Shown here: one piece after another, positions 1-7,213 of the stretch | Layout: every line of letters starts with the position of its first letter | Numbering within the stretch: the stretch's first letter is position 1 | Assembly: GCA_014382685.1 (NCBI GenBank) | Contig: JACNJG010000080.1 | Span: 2,322 to 12,914, forward strand | Source: Candidatus Cloacimonadota bacterium | Lineage (GTDB): Bacteria; Cloacimonadota; Cloacimonadia; JGIOTU-2 | DNA length: 10,593 bases | Reading direction: 5' to 3' | Notes under the pieces: model-generated | What the model was told of the DNA's origin: nothing | The model's input: only the letters and a program-made list of their open reading frames with translations | Database searches by the model: none | Made by a program: the position numbers and the translations under genes

Positions 1-101
1 CTGTCTTTCTGAACATTATCTACAATATAATTCATTCTCTGTGCTCTCTTTGTTACATTTTTTGGCTTGAGTTTAGCTCGGTTAATGCAATTGTATTACC
101 C
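1..101. other. Short gene-free left edge downstream of the cyclase gene
   Basis: No reading frame with recognisable coding character is seen between the left edge and the cyclase stop codon. The stretch carries two copies of a 9-bp unit at 35-52, listed separately. No convincing hairpin followed by a T-run is visible on the minus strand, so I cannot name a terminator for the cyclase transcript. It may lie outside the window. Confidence 0.5.
35..52 (-). repeat. 9-bp direct repeat, 'cacagagaa' type, two units
   Basis: Read on the minus strand, the units are CAAAGAGAG and CACAGAGAA, head to tail. The same unit occurs three times at 9965-9991, about 9.9 kb away and read on the plus strand, so this appears to be a dispersed intergenic repeat and not a local accident. 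No gene function is implied. Confidence 0.5.
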
Positions 102-2018
102 CTACTCTATCGTTTTCTGCACATTCACATCTTCCTTAAGTGAGATTAATTCGTACAACTTGAACGGTTTACCTTTTCCTCGGAGTGTTTTTATATCTAA
201 ATAACGTGCTTCAACTCTTTCCTTCACGGCTTCATAAGTGGTTTCACTGATAATTATATGATTCTCAGTCTCATAAATTTTATTCATCGGCTCGATGCGC
301 GCTCCTGTATTAATAGTGTCACCGATCGCTGTATAGTCAAATATCTGCTCTGAGCCAAGATTTCCCACAAGTGCCGAACCGGTGTGAATTCCAATACCGA
401 ACTGCACAGGATCTTTGCCCTCTTTTTCCCATTTTGCTTGTAATTTTCTCAATCGTTCAGCCATAAGCAACGCAGTTTTGCACGCATTGTAAGCATGCAT
501 TTCATAATAATAGGGAACACCAAAAAGCGCCATGAGCGCATCACCAATGAACTTGTCAATCGTTCCGCTGTTATCCTTGACCACATCCACCATCTCGGTC
601 AAATATTCACGCAGGATCTCCACAACTTCCTGGGTCTCATGCTGCTCGGAATATGCAGTAAATGAACGCAAATCAGAAAAGAGCACAGTGAGTTCCTGAA
701 TCTTACCACCAAACTTAAGCCGCTTGGGATCTTTCACGATAATATCCACTATATCTTTTGCCACGTATTGCTGGAATGCCTTTTTGATAAAGAGCTTCTC
801 TTTCCTGCCCACATAATACTGCATGATAAGATTCCCAAAAAATGAGATCAGAATTGCGGTCGGAACTTCTGTGACATTCACAATAGTATGATGAGTCGAG
901 AACATGACATACACAAAAATTAGATACCCAATGATCAGCAGTGCTCCGATCACAGCATTGATCGTGGGCTTGAAGAAGTTAAAAAGTATATTCACAATAA
1001 AAATAAATATCAATAAACCAAGCACAAGATACAGATAGTTGAATGATTTTAGATAATTTGAGTTCAGCACCATCTCGATGAAATTCGCATGGATCTCAAC
1101 ACCTGGCGTAAGCCCTTGTCCTTTCCCGGGATTATAAAATGGAGTAAGAAAGAGATCGTGAAGTTCTTCTGCTGAGGCACCGACAAGGACAATCTTATCC
1201 TTAAAAGTATTACCTTTTAGATGTTCTTCAAAGAGATTGAGTTCGAAACCGAAACTCTCCTCGGTGCGCACCTGAAATGTGCTATCATCCAACACAGTAT
1301 CTATATGATAATACGGAAAAGTATTCGCTGGACCATAATAGTTCATAAAAACCGTATTGCCGGAATATTTGGGCATAACAAAGGATCCGAGTACAAAATT
1401 ATTGATAGAATTGAAAATCTTAGGTTCCTCACCTCTTTTTTGGGCAAGAAACATTTGCAATCCCTTCACGCCAATTGTGTAGTAAGGTTCACCTGAAAAG
1501 GTTGAGAAGAGGGTGTATTTGCGCACAAATCCATCCTGATCCTGAGATATACCAACCAAACCCCACGGCAAATCTCTATCTGTGATCTCCTTAATAGGCG
1601 GGACAATTCTGAGTGTGATCGAAGCGCCGGTTCTTTTCTCGCTCAATTTTCCAGCAAAAATAACATTTCCATACTTTGCTGAGGTAACAGCGAGATCGAC
1701 GTCCTCCTTTGCGAGTGTCGGTTCTGTGAACTCAATATCAAATATGATGAGCTCTGCACCGGCTTGATTGAGATTTTCTACAAGATGTGCAAAATAACTC
1801 CGCGGAAATGGATATCTTCCAAGTTCCTCGAATGCTTGATCAGAGATATCAACGATCACAATGTCTTTCGAAACTTCGAGCGGTCCACGAAGATTGAAAT
1901 TCGTATCTATCCAGATGAGTTCAAGATTCTTATAAATCCGGGTCATCGACAAAAGAATAACTGCGACAAACACAAAAATTGAAAAGATCAAAACGAATCT
2001 AAATTTAATTTTTTTCAT
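102..2018 (-). CDS. CHASE2-domain class III adenylate/guanylate cyclase (probably adenylate cyclase, class IIIb)
   Basis: A 638-residue membrane-bound nucleotide cyclase that probably makes cAMP in response to an extracytoplasmic signal. One membrane segment lies near residues 7-25. A CHASE2 sensor follows at about 30-320, with the family hallmarks RGP at 44-46, IVIVDI at 53-58, the LGRYPFPR stretch at 66-73 and AGAELIIFDIEF at 86-97. Three further membrane segments sit near 327-348, 353-373 and 385-403. The catalytic domain runs from about 440 to 625. Visible catalytic residues are metal-binding D449 (FSDLRSFT) and D493 (IGDALMALFG), purine-selecting K489 with T563 (DYTAIGDTIN), and transition-state N570 and R574. 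Lys plus Thr at the purine-selecting positions is the class IIIb adenylate cyclase pattern, so a guanylate cyclase is less likely. The domain appears complete and self-sufficient as a homodimer. The ATG has AAGG about 7 bases upstream. The gene is separated by 81 bases from ddl and may be cotranscribed with it. The signal sensed by CHASE2 is not known. Confidence 0.93.
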   Translation of the reverse strand: MKKIKFRFVLIFSIFVFVAVILLSMTRIYKNLELIWIDTNFNLRGPLEVSKDIVIVDISDQAFEELGRYPFPRSYFAHLVENLNQAGAELIIFDIEFTEPTLAKEDVDLAVTSAKYGNVIFAGKLSEKRTGASITLRIVPPIKEITDRDLPWGLVGISQDQDGFVRKYTLFSTFSGEPYYTIGVKGLQMFLAQKRGEEPKIFNSINNFVLGSFVMPKYSGNTVFMNYYGPANTFPYYHIDTVLDDSTFQVRTEESFGFELNLFEEHLKGNTFKDKIVLVGASAEELHDLFLTPFYNPGKGQGLTPGVEIHANFIEMVLNSNYLKSFNYLYLVLGLLIFIFIVNILFNFFKPTINAVIGALLIIGYLIFVYVMFSTHHTIVNVTEVPTAILISFFGNLIMQYYVGRKEKLFIKKAFQQYVAKDIVDIIVKDPKRLKFGGKIQELTVLFSDLRSFTAYSEQHETQEVVEILREYLTEMVDVVKDNSGTIDKFIGDALMALFGVPYYYEMHAYNACKTALLMAERLRKLQAKWEKEGKDPVQFGIGIHTGSALVGNLGSEQIFDYTAIGDTINTGARIEPMNKIYETENHIIISETTYEAVKERVEARYLDIKTLRGKGKPFKLYELISLKEDVNVQKTIE

Positions 2019-2031
2019 ACTATGCCTTCGG

Positions 2032-2067
2032 TTACTTCATCCTATGATTCATATAACCTTACTTCAT
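2032..2067. promoter_or_regulatory. Possible operator: palindrome between two 9-bp direct repeats upstream of the cyclase gene
   Basis: In the 81-base gap between ddl and the cyclase gene, the 9-mer TTACTTCAT (plus strand) occurs at 2032-2040 and again at 2059-2067. The 11-bp perfect palindrome TATGA-T-TCATA lies between them at 2043-2053. The set sits about 14-50 bases upstream of the cyclase ATG, a plausible place for a regulator site. No clear -35/-10 pair accompanies it. In such an AT-rich gap, short symmetries can arise by chance, so the regulatory reading is an inference. Confidence 0.25.
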
Positions 2068-2099
2068 ATTTTTATCTCTCTAAAAAGCTATATAACTAT

Positions 2100-3110
2100 T
2101 TAATTTATTTTTATAATATGCTTTTTCTTTCGTGCTATTTCGTGTTCTTTCGTGGTTCGGTCAAGATCTCTTTCTATTAACTTTCTTATTAATTCTTCAA
2201 ATGAAATGCCGACAACTTTTGCAGCCATGGGCACCAAACTCAAGGAGGTCATGCCGGGAAGTGTATTCAGCTCGAGGAAATAGAATTTCTTCCCATCGAA
2301 TCGAAAATCAACACGTGCATAGTCCGAGCATTTGAATTCATTATAAATCCTCTTGCCGTAATCCAATACGATTTCAGCTTCCTTCTGAGTTAATTTTGCA
2401 GGAGTTTCATACACAGTGTATCCGTTAGTATATTTATGAATATAATCATAAAATTCGCCACTCGGTTTGATCTCCACTACAGGAAGCGCCTTATTCCCGA
2501 GCATCGCAACAGTTATCTCTCTGCCGGGAATATATTCCTCAATAAGAATATCATCATTTACAGAAAATGCCAGTTCGATAGCAGCATCAAATCCATCGGC
2601 ATTATTCAAAATTGTAACACCGACCGACGAGCCGGATGCATTTGGTTTGATGACAAGTTCATGTCCGAGCTGCTTACTTATTTCATTATAGGATGGTCTT
2701 GTCCCATTTTTGCGAAAATAAAGAGCTTTGGGAGTAGGTACTCCAAGATTCTGAGCCAGCAGTTTAGAAATCTTCTTATTCATCGAGATGTAGCTCGCTT
2801 CGGATGATGAGCCCACAAAAGGAATGCCTGCAAGCTCGAATAATTTTTGGAATGTACCATCCTCTCCATCACCACCGTGCAGACCGATAAATACAATATC
2901 AACATTTGATTTCTTAATATGATCCACAAATTTCATATAGTTGAAGACATCGTCTTCCACAAAATCTGCCGGATCGACAACCAATACTTCTTTATGTAAT
3001 GATTTCAGAGCTTTTTCAACTGCATCGCAGGTATGGATGGAGACTTCCCGTTCTTCGGAAGTGCCGCCTTTGAGCAATGCTACTTTATGAACATTTAATG
3101 ACAATTGCAT
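2100..3110 (-). CDS. ddl: D-alanine--D-alanine ligase
   Basis: A cytoplasmic ATP-grasp ligase that joins two D-alanines for peptidoglycan precursor synthesis. The 336 residues are slightly more than the usual 300-330. Motifs in order: GGTSEEREVS near 15-24 (first D-Ala site), HGGDGEDGTFQ at 78-88, KPNASGSSVGV at 155-165 (ATP-binding lysine and glycine-rich loop), EEYIPGREITV at 191-201, and the metal-binding set D268, E280 and N282 in the VDFRF and LELNTLPGMTS stretch. Y227 in the omega loop matches the tyrosine typical of D-Ala-D-Ala ligases, so a VanA-like D-lactate enzyme is unlikely. The ATG lies inside the end of ndk with a 16-base overlap. GGAG is 13 bases upstream, rather far, so translational coupling to ndk may help. 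The last 18 residues are a basic tail (TTKEHEIARKKK...), partly encoded by a 10-bp tandem repeat at 2128-2157. The conserved fold ends before that tail. Confidence 0.96.
   Translation of the reverse strand: MQLSLNVHKVALLKGGTSEEREVSIHTCDAVEKALKSLHKEVLVVDPADFVEDDVFNYMKFVDHIKKSNVDIVFIGLHGGDGEDGTFQKLFELAGIPFVGSSSEASYISMNKKISKLLAQNLGVPTPKALYFRKNGTRPSYNEISKQLGHELVIKPNASGSSVGVTILNNADGFDAAIELAFSVNDDILIEEYIPGREITVAMLGNKALPVVEIKPSGEFYDYIHKYTNGYTVYETPAKLTQKEAEIVLDYGKRIYNEFKCSDYARVDFRFDGKKFYFLELNTLPGMTSLSLVPMAAKVVGISFEELIRKLIERDLDRTTKEHEIARKKKHIIKIN
2128..2157 (-). repeat. Three 10-bp tandem units encoding the C-terminal tail of Ddl
   Basis: Plus-strand units are TTTCGTGCTA, TTTCGTGTTC and TTTCGTGGTT at exact 10-base steps. 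On the minus strand they read AACCACGAAA, GAACACGAAA and TAGCACGAAA. They cover codons for Ddl residues 319-328 (TTKEHEIARK). Because 10 is not a multiple of 3, each unit is read in a different frame, so the peptide is not itself repetitive. This suggests that a DNA repeat was captured at the gene's end and was not selected as protein. The unit resembles in style the CCACAGAGAACACAGAG repeat at 9965-9991. Confidence 0.75.
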
Positions 3111-3514
3111 GACTCGAAGATCACTCCGTGTTCATATTCGAAACTTTCAGGGCTATCCGATCCGTGCACTGCATTTTCCTGGTTATCGGTACCATACAAA
3201 TGACGAATAGTACCTTCTGCAGCTTTCCAGGAATCCGTACTGCCTGCCAATTCTCTGAAACCTGCAATAGCATTATCGCGATCGAGCACTATCGCAACGA
3301 TTGGACCGCTTGTCATAAATTCAACGAGATTTTCATAAAAATGCTTCCCTTTATGCACAGAATAAAATTTCTCTGCAATTTCACGATTCATTTCAAGCAT
3401 TTTTAATTTCCGAATTGTGAAATCATTGTTTTCGATCAACGTAATGATATGCCCGATATTTCCTGCTTTTACTGCATCGGGCTTGATGAGACATAGAGTT
3501 TGTTCTGATGCCAC
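3095..3514 (-). CDS. ndk: Nucleoside diphosphate kinase
   Basis: The enzyme transfers the gamma-phosphate from ATP to nucleoside diphosphates through a phosphohistidine and so balances the NTP/dNTP pools. Its length of 139 residues is normal for the family. It carries K11 in LIKPDAV, Y51, R87 and T93 (GFRELAGSTD), R104 in the GTIRHLYG stretch, and the phosphorylated H117 in NAVHGSDSPE. The start is GTG, preceded by AAAGGCAGG at a good distance. An ATG 17 bases upstream is out of frame, which supports the GTG. The C-terminus ends in an unusual CNCH where family members usually end in a few hydrophobic residues; these last codons overlap the beginning of ddl. The gene heads the ndk-ddl unit after a 142-base gap from the xdh operon. 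Confidence 0.97.
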   Translation of the reverse strand: MASEQTLCLIKPDAVKAGNIGHIITLIENNDFTIRKLKMLEMNREIAEKFYSVHKGKHFYENLVEFMTSGPIVAIVLDRDNAIAGFRELAGSTDSWKAAEGTIRHLYGTDNQENAVHGSDSPESFEYEHGVIFESCNCH

Positions 3515-3548
3515 GAGTACCTGCCTTTCATTTCCAGTTGTTGACTCT

Positions 3549-3577
3549 TTGAATTTTCATGCACAATGAACTGTCAA
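3549..3577 (-). promoter_or_regulatory. Possible sigma70-type promoter for ndk
   Basis: On the minus strand a perfect TTGACA lies at 3577-3572. The hexamer 17 bases downstream is ATTCAA (3554-3549), a poor -10 match. The position would give a leader of roughly 30 bases before the ndk GTG, and this is the only sizeable gap before ndk. The -35 match is good and the -10 is weak, so confidence is low. Confidence 0.3.
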
Positions 3578-3594
3578 GAAAATTTAGTTTTCTG

Positions 3595-3614
3595 ATTATT
3601 CGAATTCGTATTAT
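3595..3614. promoter_or_regulatory. Imperfect 20-bp palindrome centred on CGAATTCG
   Basis: Arms ATTATTCGAA and TTCGTATTAT meet between 3604 and 3605. The central 8 bases are perfectly symmetric, and 16 of 20 positions are symmetric overall. It lies just upstream of the possible ndk promoter and about 40 bases past the end of the xdh operon. It could be an operator, or a weak hairpin at the end of the xdh transcript. There is no T-run that would make it a standard terminator. Confidence 0.3.
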
Positions 3615-3656
3615 TTTGTTGGTGAAGACAAAAAATTAGCCAGTGAGTTTTTACAA

Positions 3657-4523
3657 TCAATGTCGATTTATAAGCTCAGAAAGGCAATCAGCAAGCAGAT
3701 TCTTCGTGATCAGCACCCGAAATGCTTTTGTAGAACGAATGTCGGTAATTGGAGAAATTTCTTTTCCAATTATTTCTTTTGATTCATTGATAACAGCAGG
3801 TGTAAGTTTTTTACCTTGCAGAAATTCCTCAGTTTTACTCATCCTTTTTACTACAGGAGATACACTACCCGGAGCGAGCTTTATCCATTCGATTTTACTA
3901 TCAGAATATTTCGCAATTGCAGACAGAGACGCCTTTGTAATGGTCATCGCATTTCTCTGTCCAATCTTCCTGAAGTAACAAAATATGTCCTTATCTTCAA
4001 ACAGCGGGATAATAATTTTTGTGATGATCTCACCATTTTGCAGAGTGCTTGCACAAGGTCCGCTGAAAAGTGCTTCAAGTGGTATAGTTTTGACTTCATT
4101 GGATTCAGGTGAATAAATTTGGATACTTGCTTCCAATACAACAAGCGGAGTGATCGTATCACCGGCAGGCGACGCATTTCCAATATTTCCGCCAATCGTT
4201 GCCCTGTTGCGGATCTGTTCGGAAGCCATTGTTTTGATAGCTTTGATCAAAATCGGAATGTCATTCTGTATCTTATGAGAGTATAAAAGCTCATTCAATG
4301 TCGTGCAGGAGCCAATAAAAATCTTATTCTCTTTTTTTTCAACTCCTTTAAGTTCAGCGATTCCCGAAATGTCAATAATGATTGCATCCTGCGATAGTTC
4401 ATGCCTTCCTATCATCAAGTCGGTTCCACCCGAAAAAACAAGGATATTCTTTTCCGCAATTCCAGAATATATTTTCTGATATTCATCAAGAGTGTTTGGA
4501 GAGTAGCATTGCATGCTATTCAT
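3657..4523 (-). CDS. xdhB: Xanthine dehydrogenase-type molybdenum hydroxylase, FAD-binding subunit
   Basis: This is the medium subunit (288 residues, normal length), which carries FAD and passes electrons from the iron-sulfur clusters to the final acceptor. The FAD-binding signatures are FSGGTDLMIG at 30-39 and IRNRATIGGNIGNASPAGD at 104-122. The C-terminal domain ends with the family-like RSTKAFRVLITKNLL stretch. There is no extra cysteine-rich insertion of the kind that binds a 4Fe-4S cluster in 4-hydroxybenzoyl-CoA reductase. The ATG overlaps the end of the [2Fe-2S] subunit gene by 8 bases and has a strong GGAGAG 5 bases upstream. It is the last gene of the operon. The symbol follows the E. 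coli convention (A = Mo, B = FAD, C = Fe-S subunit), and naming differs between organisms. Confidence 0.93.
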   Translation of the reverse strand: MNSMQCYSPNTLDEYQKIYSGIAEKNILVFSGGTDLMIGRHELSQDAIIIDISGIAELKGVEKKENKIFIGSCTTLNELLYSHKIQNDIPILIKAIKTMASEQIRNRATIGGNIGNASPAGDTITPLVVLEASIQIYSPESNEVKTIPLEALFSGPCASTLQNGEIITKIIIPLFEDKDIFCYFRKIGQRNAMTITKASLSAIAKYSDSKIEWIKLAPGSVSPVVKRMSKTEEFLQGKKLTPAVINESKEIIGKEISPITDIRSTKAFRVLITKNLLADCLSELINRH

Positions 4524-5007
4524 AAAATCTCTCCGGGACTTTAATATTCATCGTAAACAACTGGCGTACGGCTTTTATTATTTTTTCATATCCTGTACAG
4601 CGACAAATATTACCTGCGAATGCATCTTTTATTTCTTCGTCGCCAATACTTTTTTCTGACTTTTTTCGTAAAAGATCTATCGTTGACATAACAAATCCAG
4701 GAGTACAAAAACCGCATTGCACGGCACCATTTTCTTCATAAGCTTTTGAGATCAGTTTAAAGAAATCAAAATCACGCAAGCCATCGATAGTGACAACATT
4801 GGCATTCTGTAAATGCATCGCAGGAACAAGGCATGAATTAACAAGTTTATTATTCATAAATACCGTACACGCACCACATTCACCCTCACCGCATCCTTCT
4901 TTTGTGCCTGTGAGATCGAACTTGTCTCTCAATATATCCAAAAGCCGATCCAGCGGCTCTACCTCAACTGAAACAGGTTTTCCGTTTACTATTAGATCAA
5001 TATTCAT
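4516..5007 (-). CDS. xdhC: Xanthine dehydrogenase-type molybdenum hydroxylase, [2Fe-2S] subunit
   Basis: The small electron-transfer subunit, 163 residues, carries two [2Fe-2S] clusters. The N-terminal plant-ferredoxin-like domain has C39, C44, C47 and C59 (EGCGEGECGACTV, then NSC). The C-terminal four-helix domain has C98, C101, C135 and C137 (QCGFCTPG and ICRCTGY). All eight ligands are present, so the subunit looks functional. The gene overlaps the Mo-subunit gene by 11 bases and the FAD-subunit gene by 8. The Shine-Dalgarno sequence is weak, which suits translational coupling. The symbol is that of the E. coli Fe-S subunit; do not confuse it with the XdhC/CoxI maturation family encoded upstream. 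Confidence 0.95.
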   Translation of the reverse strand: MNIDLIVNGKPVSVEVEPLDRLLDILRDKFDLTGTKEGCGEGECGACTVFMNNKLVNSCLVPAMHLQNANVVTIDGLRDFDFFKLISKAYEENGAVQCGFCTPGFVMSTIDLLRKKSEKSIGDEEIKDAFAGNICRCTGYEKIIKAVRQLFTMNIKVPERFYE

Positions 5008-7213
5008 AATTACTGTTCTCTATCAATGTTGCTATTACTTCAGGAGTCAGGGGTATTTTTGTTGCAGTTTTTCCTATTGCAAAACTCACTGCCGAAGCAA
5101 CTGCCGGGGCTGCCCCTACAAATGGAAGTTCGCCAAGCGCCTTTGCTCCGTAAGGTCCGTTAAAATAAGTATCTTCAACAATATCCACATACATTTCCGG
5201 TATATCCTGAATTGTGGGAATGATATAATCGCGAAATCCCCTATTCTGGACTTCTCCATCCTTTATGCATAGCGCTTCATACACTGCATACCCGATTCCC
5301 TGAATTATACCACCCTGAATTTGTCCTTCAGACTGTTGCTTATTTATCGCTTTGCCAACATCATTAGCTGTGTAGAACTTTTTTACTTCAACTTGATATG
5401 ACGTAAGATCGATCTCCACTTCGGCGACATTTGCCGACCATGAATAAACAGGGTAACCATAACCTTTATAGGTTTTCTCATCGAATGAGATAAAATCCGG
5501 GTGTTTATATTCTTCTTGCACAATGAGTGTATCATGGGTTTTGAAATATTGTTGTGCAGCTTCTTTGAAATCCTGTAATGAAAATTCCAAGTCTTTTAAT
5601 GACAGCACATCAAGTATCCGTTCACAATTATCAAGTAGCAGCTTGCCCACGATCATCGTGCTGCGGGAAGCAACAGTTGGACCGCTGTTTGGGACTTTGC
5701 TTGTATTTTTTTCTTCAATTATGATATCATCGAAAGGCAAGTGTAATTTCTCGGAGACTATTATTTTATATGCCGTATCAACTCCCTGTCCCATCTCTGT
5801 ATTTGCAGTTTTGACAAGCACCTTTCCGTCAGGTAGAAGCTCCATCTCTGCAATTGCTTTAATACGATTTTCACCAACTCCGGTAAAACCGCATCCGTGG
5901 ACAGCAAGAGAAATTCCTATACCTTTAAGAATATTCGTCTGATCAGATTCATTTTCATTATATTTTTTGAATTCTTTATATTTCTTCTCGTATTCAGAAC
6001 TTTCCAAAATCTTCTCAACACACTTGGGTAAACCATAACTATAATCGATTGGCTGACCTGTTGGCAATGTGTCGCCGAGAGAAAGCATGTTTGCTTTTTT
6101 AATTTCCCAAACCGGAATTTTTAATGTCTGGGCAACTTTCTCAATAAGCATCTCAATTGCGAATAAGGATTGAGGTCCACCAAAACCGCGAAATGCACCG
6201 CAGGGAGAAATATTAGTTTTTATTGCTCTGCCATGGATCCTAACATTTGGAATTTTGTAACACCCAAAAGATGTTAGTACAGCTCGCGCAAGTACAACAG
6301 GACTCAAAGTTGCATAGGCACCGCTATTAAGCAAAATATCCATATCGAGAGCCAGAATCTTTCCATCAGAATTCACCACAGCTTTTGCATGTATTTTTGA
6401 AGGATGCCGTTTTGTGGTGAATCGAATGTCTTCTTCTCTATTATAACTTAGGATAACGGGTCTGCCTGTTTTACGTGCAAGCAGGGCGACATGTCCGCAA
6501 ATTAATGAAGGAAAATCCTCCTTACCACCAAAAGCGCCACCAGTCATGATCTGCGTAACATCCACCTTTATTTCTGTGCCCTTGAAAAGCTCATTCATGG
6601 CGTTCTGCACATAATACGGACATTGCATCGAACCTTTGATATGAATTGTGTTACCATCCGGTATGGCGACAACTGCCTGCGGTTCAAGATATACATGCTC
6701 CTGAAATCCTGTTTCAAATATATCTTCAATAATCTCATAAGCGGTTGAAAAAGTTTTATTTCCCTCACCATTTTCAAGAAGTATTTCTTCGAACACATCT
6801 TCGGCTCGATTCCGATCAATAGACACTTTCAGCGTTGTAGCTGCTGCCAATTCTTTATATTCGATCATGATATGCTTCTTTGCTTCGAGAAGTATTTTCT
6901 CGTTTTCTGCAGCAAGGAGTAGGATCGGCTCTCCGAAATAATTCACTTCTTTATCTGCGAGATATGGCATATCATTTTTTATAATGGCGACATAATTATT
7001 TTTCACTTCTTTTGCCGAGAGAATTGTCACCTTAGACCAATCATAATTTTTATCATAAGAAATGGATTCTATTCTTGCATGTGCCTTTGAAGAACGAACC
7101 GTACCTGCTATCAGTGCATTTTTAATAGGTAAATCTCTTGTGTATTTCTCTATTCCGGCAATTTTTGAAGCAGCATCGACTCGTACTTCGTTATTTTGTT
7201 TCATTTTATTCAA
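4997..7213 (-). CDS. xdhA: Xanthine dehydrogenase-type molybdenum hydroxylase, molybdopterin-binding catalytic subunit
   Basis: The large subunit hydroxylates the substrate at the molybdenum centre, most likely a purine such as hypoxanthine or xanthine. At 738 residues it is close to E. coli XdhA. Molybdopterin and active-site motifs are GGAFGGKED at 225-233, GAFRGFGGPQ at 339-348, NTEMGQG at 471-477, VPNSGPTVAS at 507-516, and KALGELP with the catalytic base E695. R310 before CYKIPN, R342/F344 in FRGFGG, and the F443-T444 pair appear to match the purine-binding residues of bovine xanthine oxidase (R880, F914, F1009/T1010). The CO dehydrogenase AYxCSFR loop is absent. The start is ambiguous. 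TTG at 7213 overlaps the upstream stop as TTGA and has GAGG 5 bases before it; ATG at 7204 lies 5 bases after that stop but 14 bases from GAGG. Either start makes the enzyme. Confidence 0.94.
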   Translation of the reverse strand: MNKMKQNNEVRVDAASKIAGIEKYTRDLPIKNALIAGTVRSSKAHARIESISYDKNYDWSKVTILSAKEVKNNYVAIIKNDMPYLADKEVNYFGEPILLLAAENEKILLEAKKHIMIEYKELAAATTLKVSIDRNRAEDVFEEILLENGEGNKTFSTAYEIIEDIFETGFQEHVYLEPQAVVAIPDGNTIHIKGSMQCPYYVQNAMNELFKGTEIKVDVTQIMTGGAFGGKEDFPSLICGHVALLARKTGRPVILSYNREEDIRFTTKRHPSKIHAKAVVNSDGKILALDMDILLNSGAYATLSPVVLARAVLTSFGCYKIPNVRIHGRAIKTNISPCGAFRGFGGPQSLFAIEMLIEKVAQTLKIPVWEIKKANMLSLGDTLPTGQPIDYSYGLPKCVEKILESSEYEKKYKEFKKYNENESDQTNILKGIGISLAVHGCGFTGVGENRIKAIAEMELLPDGKVLVKTANTEMGQGVDTAYKIIVSEKLHLPFDDIIIEEKNTSKVPNSGPTVASRSTMIVGKLLLDNCERILDVLSLKDLEFSLQDFKEAAQQYFKTHDTLIVQEEYKHPDFISFDEKTYKGYGYPVYSWSANVAEVEIDLTSYQVEVKKFYTANDVGKAINKQQSEGQIQGGIIQGIGYAVYEALCIKDGEVQNRGFRDYIIPTIQDIPEMYVDIVEDTYFNGPYGAKALGELPFVGAAPAVASAVSFAIGKTATKIPLTPEVIATLIENSNYEY

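Noticed and set aside
2128..2157. 10-bp tandem units considered as a CRISPR or iteron array
   Set aside because: There are no spacers, the units are contiguous and inside a coding region, and no replication gene is near.
2436..2807. A 123-codon open frame on the plus strand inside ddl
   Set aside because: Antisense to well-conserved Ddl motifs, no domain recognised.
2100..3110. Ligase considered as a VanA-type D-Ala-D-Lac ligase
   Set aside because: The omega-loop tyrosine (Y227) typical of D-Ala-D-Ala enzymes is present, and no vanH/vanX-like genes adjoin.
4790..5272. A 160-codon open frame on the plus strand
   Set aside because: It lies antisense across the [2Fe-2S] and Mo subunit genes, whose products are unmistakable, and its translation shows no recognisable domain or composition of a real protein.
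5523..5942. A 139-codon serine-rich open frame on the plus strand
   Set aside because: It is a shadow of the Mo subunit gene; the serine bias comes from the opposite strand's codons, and there is no Shine-Dalgarno.
4997..7213. Large subunit considered as carbon monoxide dehydrogenase (CoxL)
   Set aside because: The AYxCSFR active-site loop is missing, and purine-hydroxylase-like residues (R310, FRGFGG, F443-T444) are present.
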